This document shows positions 49,101-59,500 of a stretch of DNA of 64,000 bases, piece by piece. Within the stretch, counting starts at the first letter, position 1; every line of letters starts with the position of its first letter. Position numbers and translations under genes: made by a program. The notes beneath the pieces are model-generated. The model had not been told where the DNA came from. It saw nothing but the letters and a program-made list of their open reading frames with translations, and made no database searches. Origin of the DNA: Limnomonas spitsbergensis. Taxonomy: Eukaryota > Chlorophyta > Chlorophyceae > Chlamydomonadales. The stretch is from positions 1,550,001 through 1,614,000 of the forward strand of contig JAYJMM010000009.1 in NCBI GenBank assembly GCA_037349105.1, given 5' to 3'.

Positions 49101-52100
49101 GATGGGCAGCATGGCCTGTTTGGAGATCATGCGCGCCCTCAGTCACGACGATCAGTCAGAGCCCAACACCACGCTGGAGACCTTGGACGTCAGCCACAAC
49201 CACCTCCTGAAGGTGAGCAAATGTTGTGAAGTAGTTCAATACATTGTTATCAAATGATTGTTTATTTATTTTTAGTTGGAGACGTTGGACGTCAGTCAAA
49301 ACCACCTCCTGAAGGCGAGCAAGTGTTTGAAGTAGTTAAATACTTTGTTATAAATTGAGCTCAACTTGGCCTCAATCTTCTACCGATAGGCCAACTGAAC
49401 ATGTCACATGCTGACACACAGGGTTGTGTTGGGGCGGAGGTTGTCGCCTTCCCTACAACTCAGAACCTTGCCTTGACTGTGTGACGGGTCCGGCCGCTGC
49501 TTGAGCTCAACCAGGCCTCCACCTCCCTCTGGCACTCCAACTGACCATGTCACATGCTGACACCCAGGATTGTTTGGGGGAGGAGGATATTGCCGCTACG
49601 ACATGCTAAATGATATGCTAATTTGCAGGACTGTCTTGGGGAGGAGGATATTGCCGCTACAACATGCTAAGTTATATGCTAATTTGCAGGATTGTTTTGG
49701 GGAGGTGGATATTGCCGCTACAACATGCTAAGTTATATGCTAATTTGCAGGATTGTTTTGGGGAGGTGGATATTGCCGCTACAACATGCTAAGTTATATG
49801 CTAATTTGCAGGATTGTTTTGGGGAGGTGGATATTGCCGCTACAACATGCTAAATTATATGCTAATTTGCAGGATTGTTTTGGGGAGGTGGATATTGCTG
49901 CTACGACATGCTAAATTATATGCTAATTTGCAGGATTGTTTTGGGGAGGTGGATATTGCCGCTACAACATGCTAAAGTATATGCTAATTTGCAGGATTGT
50001 TTTGGGGAGGTGGATATTGCCGCTACGACATGCTAAATGATATGCTAATTTGCAGGATTGTTTTGGGGAGGAGGATATTGCCGCTACGACATGCTAAATG
50101 ATATGCTAATTTGCAGGATTGTTTTGGGGAGGTGGATATTGCCGCCACGACTCGCGGACTATGTGGCGGGTATGCGGCCGCGGCCTCTTGGTCTTTACCC
50201 TTCACAGCAACTGACCCTGTCACATGCTAACTGGCACATGCTGGCATGCAGGATTGTTTTTGGGAGGGGAGGACAGTGCCACTACAACTCAGAACCTTGC
50301 TGACTGTGTGGCGGGTTTGGGGAGGTTGCCTCTTGGTCTCATTCATTGAAACTATTCACTTTTTCTTCCTCAGGATTGCTTTGGGGAGGAGGATATTGCC
50401 ACGACGACTCAGAACCTCGCGGATTGTGTGGCGGGTCTCCGGCCGCTGCTTGAGCTCAACCTGGCCTCCACCTTCCTCCTACACGACCAGCTGCAGCAGG
50501 TCATCGAAGATGGCCTGTCAAGGAATAGATCGCTCACAAAGGTATGGATTACTCAAAAGAGATGTGGATCCCAGTTTGGGTTTGTATTATTCAAAATTAA
50601 CAAATACTGTCTGGCAAGGAACAGGTCGCTCACAAAGGTGTGGATCGCTCTCTGGATCGCTCAAAAGAGGCGTGGATCCCAGATCTGATTCCGTGATCTG
50701 TATTACCGGTTTTGAAATTCAAATAAACCACAGATGGCCTGTCAAGGAACTGGTCGCCCACAAAGGTATGGATCCCAGATTGAATTAATATTATTCAAAA
50801 TTACCGAAGAGTGCCTGTCAAGAAACAGATCGCTCACAAAGGTATGGATCCCAGATCTGACCAGGAATAGCGGTTTTCAACAGTGATCCTTTTCGTGCAC
50901 GCCAGACCACCTTTGGGGGGCCGCTGAGCGGCCACCACTGGGCCGATTGGGGCCAAACCTTGACCGGCCTACGGACGGTGGTCCAGGCAGCAGGGCTTGC
51001 TGCACCAGCCCCTCACAGCCATGGACCATGACGTAGCTGATTTTGAGCTGAAGTGTGCTAAATAAACACCGGTCTTTAATTTCAAATAAACCAAAGATGG
51101 CCTGTCAAGAAACAGATCGCTCACAAAGGTGTGGATCCCTCACAGGTGTGGAAGGTCACGGCAGGATGCTTCCTGGGCCCATGCCTAGCACCGTCCCTCC
51201 GACCCCACGCCCCTGATTTTATTATTTGCAGATTCAAATCCAAATTAATGGCAGGCCGTCTCTCCAGGAACAGATCTGTCACAAGGGCGTGGATAGATGT
51301 ATGACTGTATGTGGCACGGATGACGTGTTCCAGGTGTAAGCGGGGAAAACGTCTGGCGCTTTGTTGAATGTGCCCCGCAGAATGCCGTGAGCGGGCTATC
51401 CTTGGTAGGATAGAACTGCTGTGTGTCGAGCGGTCTCACGCCTCCTGCTTCGGCGGAGGAGTAGTCTTCCTTCCTTCCTGGCACGGATGAGTCAATGGCC
51501 GCTGCCCTGCACTGTTGCCCAAAACATGTTATATGCATTAGGTTTCAAACTGCAGATTTAGTTGCCACTGGTATTCAAATTCAAATTCAAATGCAAAGGT
51601 ATACGAGACGGCCTGTCCAGGAACAGGTCCCACGCTAATGTGTGGATGCCTCGCAAAGGTGTGGATCCCTCACAAAAGTGTGGATCCCTCGCAAAGGTGT
51701 GGATCCCTCACAAAAGTGTGAATCCCTCGCAAAGGAGTGCATGGAAGGGGAATGCAAGGTGTGGATGGAGGTTGATGGCACGGATGAGACCCCAACCCAT
51801 GCTCTGCACTGCTCTTCAAGACCTACGACCTTGATTTTAATAATAAACTCTGCTGCCGGTACTTATTATTATAAGTACCGGTATCAGTGTTCATTTCAGT
51901 GGGTACCGGGCCACATTGGCTGAGCCGTTCCGCGGCCACCCCCTGGGCAGATTCCCACCAAACCTGGACCAGTCAAATCGGCCAGTGGCCGAAGCAGCAG
52001 TGCTGGCTGCACCAGGGGCTCGTGGCCGGGGGCCACAGTGTAGCTGAACTGTAGCTGCCAGTGTTATACCACTACCTAAAAATCACTATAATGTCGGATG

Positions 52101-53487
52101 CCCATGCCCAGGTTTTCTGCCCACCTACTATTGCATGCCCACCGATATAGCAGTTGGATCCTAAAACCTAGAAGCCATTAACCCTAATCCCTAAACCCTA
52201 AACCCTAAACCCTAAACCCTGAACCATTACAAAAGCCCAGCCACCATTGTATGCTGCCCTCCACTGCAGGTGGACCTCTCCGGCCTTCCCCTTACGCTGG
52301 CAGCATGTAAGGCACTGAAAGAAGTACTTCTCGTCAATGATGTACTGGTCAGTGCGCATTCTTGGGGTGTAGGGCGAAGGGTAAAGCATGTAGGGTTTAG
52401 AGTTATGGGTACTGCTTATCATTGGTGTACTGGTCAGTGTACCTCCTCAGGTTTTATGGCACAGGGTGTAGGGTTCAGGGCTTAGGGGCTTTCGGTGTGG
52501 GGCGTAGGGTTTATGGCATGGGTCTTAGGGTTTAGGGTTGAAGAGTCAAGGGTGCTACTCGTCAATGACGTGCTGGTCAGTCGGGTAGTAGGGCGCAGGG
52601 TTTAGGGTTGAGGACGTATGGCTGATGATGCGGGGTTCAGGGCTCAGGGTTAAGAGCGTGCAGTTTGCCGGTTTATGAGTTATGGTTACTAATCATCAAT
52701 GACGTACTTCTCAATGACGTACTGCTCAATTACGCACTGCTCAATGACGTACCGCTCAATGCGCATCCTTGGGGTTCAGGGTACAGGGCCTAGGGTTAAG
52801 GGCGCATGTTTGTGGGTTAAGGGTTTTGGGTTAGGACGAGGTTAGGGGAAGAAGTGGATTGCCAACTGTGTTCTGTGATGCGCCCCTCTGTCTGTTTTGT
52901 CTTGTCCATAAAAATAGAAAACGGAAACACTTGTCCTAAACCCTAATCTGCTCTAAACCCGAACCCTAAACCCTCATATGCCCTTCAACCCTTAACCTCA
53001 AACCCTCATCTGATGCGCCCCCCTCTCAGGTTTGCCAAGTGCACAAAGGCACGAAAACAAGAAACACTCAACCCTCATCTGCCAAAACCCTTACCTAAAC
53101 CCTCAACCCTCATTTGCCCTTAAACCCTTGACCTGGAACCCTCATCTGATGCATACCTCTCTCATGTTTGCCATGTGCAGAAAAATACCGAAATACGAAA
53201 AGTCTAAACCCTCATCTGTAATAAAACCGTAACTTAAACCCACAATCCTTAAAACCTTTAACCCTCATCTGATTTGTACCTCTCTCAGGTTTGCCAAGTG
53301 CACAAAACAAAAACATACCAAAACATGAAACCACGCAACCCTTAACCCTCATCTACCCTAAACCCTAACCACAACCCTGAACCCTCATCACCCTTTAACC
53401 CTTGAACCTAAAACCTCATCTGATGCGTCACCCTCTCAGGTTTGCCGGGTGCACAAAAATAATCCTGAAGCACGAGAGCCCTTCAAA

Positions 53488-53523
<36 letters not shown>

Positions 53524-56500
53524 CACCTGCCTTTTAAACCTAATGTTATGTCTGTCTCGCAGGTTTGCCTGGTGCTGCAAAGCACTGGCCTGGACTCAGC
53601 TGGGGTGGGACACCTGGCAGAAGCGCTGCGAGGCGGGGAGTGCGGTGTGAAGGGAAACACGACGTTGCTGGATCTAGATCTTTCCAACAACCCGAAGATC
53701 GGGGATAAAGGTAGGGGTTTTCCAATAGCGTTGCATGGTTGAGGCGCTGCATGGTGGGGAGTTCCGGGGGGGTCCGGGGCCTGAGGTCCGAGAGCCAGGT
53801 TGTCTGCCTCTGACCCGAAACCCTATAACTCTCGACCTCTCACCCTGGGTATCAGGTGCTGCCCACTTGGTTTCAGCATTCCGCGGCTTGCGGTCGGAGA
53901 GCCTGGGCCTAGTTTCTTTATCTATGAACAGTCTGTGAACGGACTTGTCTGCGGAGGTGCTGCACATTTATTCTACCCTCCGTCTCAGATGCTGCCCACG
54001 TGGCATCTGCGTTCCGTGGTTTGAGGTCAGAGAGCCTGGGCCTGGTTTCGTTATCCTTCAACAGTACCAGCTTGTCTGCCTCTGACCCGAAACCCTCAAA
54101 ACTCTTGACCTCTCACCCCGGGTACCAGGTGCGGCCCACTTGGCTTCAGCGTTCCGCGGCTTGCGGTCGGGTAGCCTGGGCCTAGTTTCATTATGCATGA
54201 ACAGCACCGACTTGTCAGCCGATGGATTCAAGGTGCTCTGCCAGGGCCTGTCTGCCATGACCACGCTGCAGTCGCTGGAGCTGGATAACAGCCACCTCGA
54301 CTATGCGCCAAAGGTGCGTCTGTGTGATAGAGTGATAGGGTGTGTCCACAATGGCCAGAGGGGCTGCAAAGTGTGAACGAGTGATAGGGTGTTGCCCGCA
54401 ATGACCACCCTGCAGTCGCTGGAGCTGGATAACAGTCACCTCGGCTATGCGCCACAGGTGCGCGTGTGGGAAGGAGTGAGACTGAGGGGCTGCAAAGTGT
54501 GATAGAGCGAGAGGGTGTGCCCACAATGACCACGCTGCAGTCACTTGAGCTGGATAACAGTCACCTCGATTATGCGCCACAGGTGCGTGTGTGTGTGATA
54601 GAGTGAGATTGAGGGGGTAAAAGTGTGATAGGGTGTGACTGAAGGGCTGCAAAGGGTGATAGAGTGTACGAGTCTGTCCACAATGACCACAATGACCACA
54701 ATGTCCACAATGACGCTGCAGTCGATTGAGCTGGATATCACCCACCTTGGCTATCTGCCACAGGTGCTTGTGTTTGGTAAGGATGTTGTTGCTGATCTTG
54801 TTGCTGATGTGGATGTTGTTGCTGATGTTGTTGCTGATGTTGTTGCTGATGCTGTCACTGCTCTTGCAGCTGAAGACCAACGCTGGCAGTCCTCCTGTGC
54901 TGATGCTGATGCTGATGCTGATGCTGATGCTGATGCTGATGCTGATGCTGATGCTGATGCTGATGCTGATGCTGATGCTGATGCTGAAGCTGATGCTGAT
55001 GCTGATGCTGATGCTGATGCTGATGCTGAAGCTGATGCTGATGCTGATGCTGATGCTGATGCTGATGCTGATGCTGAAGCTGAAGCTGATGCTGATGCTG
55101 ATGCTGAAGCTGATGCTGATGCTGAAGCTGATGCTGATGCTGATATGTTATGATGTTTCCTATTTTGCTACCTTTGTTGCTACTGATGCTGTTGCTGATG
55201 TTGTTACTACTGTTCCAGGTGAAGACAAACGTTGGCACCCATGCCTTGCTGATGCTGATGCTGATACTTTTGGTTGCAGTTTTGATTATCCTGGTGCTGA
55301 TGTTGTTACTGATGCCGTCCCTGCTCTTGCAGCTGAAGACCAACGTTGGCGGCCCTCCTGTGATGAGTCGCATCGGATCTGATCTCGTCCACGAGTCCGT
55401 GATCCAGATCCAAGAGGTGTTGCATCGCAACCCCGGGCTCCGTTACCTTGCGCTCTCCAAGTGCCGGATCTCCACCAAGTTCGCTCAGTCTCTAACGCAG
55501 GTGAGGGGGCATGCCACTTTAGGGGCATGCCACCAAGTTCGCTCAGTCTCTAACGCAGGTGAGGGGGCATGCCACCAAGTTTGCTCAGTCTCTAACGCAG
55601 GTGAGGGGGCATACCACCAAGTTCGCTCAGTCTCTAACGCAGGTGAGGGGGCATGCCACCAAGTTCGCTCAGTCTCTAACGCAGGTGAGGGGGCATACCA
55701 CCAAGTTTGCTCAGTCTCTAACGCAGGTGAGGGGGCATGCCACCAAGTTCGCTCAGTCTCTAACGCAGGTGAGGGGGCATGCCACCAAGTTCGCTCAGTC
55801 TCTAACGCAGGTGAGGGGGCATGCCACCAAGTTCGCTCAGTCTCTAACGCAGGTGAGGGGGCATGCCACCAAGTTCGCTCAGTCTCTAACGCAGGTGAGG
55901 GGGCATGCCACCAAGTTTGCTCAGTCTCTAACGCAGGTGAGGGGGCATGCCACCAAGTTCGCTCAGTCTCTAACGCAGGTGAGGGGGCATGCCACCAAGT
56001 TTGCTCAGTCTCTAACGCAGGTGAGGGGGCATACCGTGTGCCTATGGGGCATGCCAAGTGTGAAGTTGGCAGGCCACCAGGTTTGCTCAGTCTTATATGC
56101 AGGTGAGGGCCTGAGGGGACATGTCACTTTTGGAGGCATGCCCCCTCACCTGCGTTAGATGGGATTATGCCACCAAGTTCGCTCAGTCTCTAACGCAGGT
56201 GACTGGGCATGCCACGTTAGGGACATGCCACCAAGTTCGCTCAGTCTCTAACGCAGGTGAGCGGCATGCCACTGCCACGCCGCATATCCATGGGGCATGC
56301 CATGTTCAGGACATGCCACCAGGTTCGCTCAGTCTCTAACGCAGGTGAGGGGGCATGCCACGTGTGAAGGGATCATATCCATGGGGCATGCCATGTTCAG
56401 GACATGTCACCAAGTTCACCCAGTCTCTACCGCAAGTGAGGGGGCATGCCACTGCAACTTGTAAAGGTATTATGCCACCAAGTTCGCCCAGTCTCTACCG

Positions 56501-59500
56501 CAAGTGAGGGGGCATGCCACTGCAACTTGTAAAGGTATTATGCCACCAAGTTCGCTCAGTCTCTAATGCAAGTGAGGGGGCATGCCACTGCAACTTGTAA
56601 AGGTATTATGCCACCAAGTTCGCTCAGTCTCTAATGCAAGTGAGGGGGCATGCCACTGCAACTTGTTAAGGTATTATGCCACCAAGTTCGCTCAGTCTCT
56701 AATGCAAGTGAGGGGGCATGCCACTGCAACTTGTAAAGGTATTATGCCACCAAGTTCGCTCAGTCTCTAATGCAAGTGAGGGGGCATGCCACTGCAACTT
56801 GTAAAGGTATTATGCCACCTAGTTCGCTCAGTCTCTAATGCAAGTGAGGGGGCATGCCGCATGTCCATGGGGCATGCTTTTTGAGCGTTTGCCATCACCA
56901 TCAATTTCGCTCAGTCTCAAACGCAGGTGAGGGGGCATGCCATGTGTCCATGGAGCAGGCCACGTGTCTATGGGGCATGCCAAGTTTGAAGGGGGCACAC
57001 CACCAAGAATGTACAATATGCAACTCAGGTGCGGGGGCAGGCCACCAAGTTCGCTCAGTCTTAAACACAGGTGAGTGCTTGTGAGACTGGGGACATGTCT
57101 CTTTGGGAGGCATGCCACGTGTGAAGCCTTAAACCCCTGGCACCGGCGCCTGATATAGTCTCTATCTTATTGCAGGAGATTGCCATGCACCCTGCCCTGG
57201 GAGGCTTGGACCTCACTGGATTTTGTGTCCCCTGAACCCTAAACCCTCTTGCAGGAGATTGCCATGCATTCCTCCCTGGAAGGATTGGACCCTTAACCCT
57301 AACCCTTAACCCTAACCCTTAAACAAAAAACCCTATACCCTCTTGCAGGAGATTGCCATGCATCCTTCCCTGGAAGGATTGGACCTCAGCCACAACCCGT
57401 TTGGCACAGAGAGTGGGGACGAGGGCATGGCCAGCATAGCTGAGGACTTGAAGGTGAACAGTGTGAAATTCTGTCGTTCAAATTACTCCAGCTTCACGCC
57501 TTCCTTGCATTTAACTCCTTGCGGTGACGAGGGCACAGCCTGCATATCCAAAGACTTGGAAATCGGTTACTGTAATGTTTTCTACATACGCATTAGTGGA
57601 TTGAAAGGTAAATATAAAACTACGCCCCGCAGGGGCGTGAACGTTGAGGGAACGGTGCGGCATCTCTGGGCCGAGGCCGCTTTTGCACTGTCACCATAAC
57701 ACGCCTTTAAAGCCTGGCCAGCATAGCTGAGGACTTTGATTTCACTGCCTCCTGCATGCGTGCCATAACTCGTCTTTGCACCCAACTCATTTTGCCATGC
57801 AGGCACAGCCAGCATAGCCGAGGACTTGGCAGGTCAATGCACCTAGTCTGTCTGACTGCCTGGTCCTCAACCCTGCTAATCCAGCCAACCCTCATTTTGA
57901 GGCCATGCAGACATAGCCAGCTTAGCTGAGGACTTGGCAGGTCAATGCACCTAGTCTGTCTGACTGCCTGGTCCTCAACCCTGCTAATCCAGCCAACCCT
58001 CATTTTGAGGCCATGCAGACATAGCCAGCTTAGCTGAGGACTTGGCAGGTCAATGCACCCACTCCCCCCAGTCTGTCTGACTGCCTGGTCCTCAACCCTG
58101 CTAATCCAGCCAACCCTCACTTTGAGGCCACGAGGGCATAGCCAGCTTAGCCGAGGAATTAAAGGAGTAAAACTACGCTCCCTAGCGGTGTGCGGGTTAA
58201 GGGAACAGCGCAGCATGGGGCCGAAGCCACATCTGCACCTTAAACATAGCATAGCCGAGGACTTGAAAGTGGTTGCAGGTCATCTACCCTGGCCTGTCTG
58301 ACTGCCGAAGACTGACCCCTGAGAACTCAGCTATCGCTCGGGTTGTGTTCACCAGCTCAGCCACAGTCATGCCCCCCGGGCCTGTCTGACCGTCAGATCC
58401 TAAACCATGTTTACATACCGGCAATAGTATTCCCGGGTTGCGATCACCTTGGCTTATAGCCAGCATAGACAGGAGCTTGGAGTGTATTGCTCCCGGCATG
58501 TCTGACTACCTGCATCTAACCCTGTTAATCCAGCAAGCGATAGGGGTGCAGCCACCTAGTTTAGGGTTTAGGGCCCTAAACCCTAAACCCTAAACCCTAA
58601 ACCATACACCCTAAACCCACCAAAGCATGGCCTGCATAGCTGAGGACTGGGAAGGTCACTGCTTCCAGCATACATGCCTGCTTTTGTTTTATCTGCTTCT
58701 CCCGGCCTCAATCCTTGCCTCAGCTCCGCCTGCTTCAGCTTTGCTTGCCTCAGCTTGGCCCCCCCCCCCGCCTGCTCATCCCTCCTTGCCTGTTTCTGCC
58801 CCCCCGCCTGCTGCTTCACCCCCCACTCCCCCTACCTCAGCCCTCTCCCCAGCTTCGCCTGCTTCAGTTTTGCTTGCCTCAGCTTGCTACCCCTGCGTGC
58901 TCATCCCTCCTTGCCTCCCCCCCCCCCCCCCCCCTCATAGCCCACGTCAGCTAACATCACACCACCTGGACCTAGTTCAGGGTTTAGGGCCTATGTTTAT
59001 TTCAACCCTAAACCCTAACATCACACCCCCAGCCCCGCTCCTCACAGCCTACATCAGCTCCCTACCCTTTGGGACGTGCATACGCGTTCATCGCCTCCCT
59101 CCTCCCCCTTCGTCAGAACCTTTGTCACATTTATTGCCCTCCCCCCCACCCTCCTCCCCTCAGAAGTTCTGTCGCCTTTCATTGTCCCACCCCCTACCCC
59201 CCCCTTCCCTCCCTTCCCCTTCAGAACTCCCCCCACCCTCAGAACTTCCGTCAGTGTCCTGTGTCCTCCCTGCCGCTCATTAAGGCACAGCCTGCTCTCC
59301 CGCCCACCCTCTCATAGCCTGCATCAGACGTCATTGTCCTCCCTGTCTCTCCTGATCCCTGAACCCTAAACCCTGCATCATATGTCATTGTCCTCCCTGC
59401 CTCTCCTGATCCCTAAACCCTACCCCCCCCCCTGTTCAGAACCTGCGACAGCTTTCATTGGCCGCGGTCAACATGACGAGCGATAGCTTCAAGGACCTCA

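Noticed and set aside
54635..55430. Asp-Ala, Leu-Met and His-Gln repeat proteins
   Set aside because: Translations of the GCTGAT microsatellite within intron 20.
55150..56158. 318-codon frame joining exon 21 with [14 protein letters not shown] repeats
   Set aside because: Read-through of exon 21 into the 42 bp array; the real exon ends at 55500 by its donor and by phase with exon 22.
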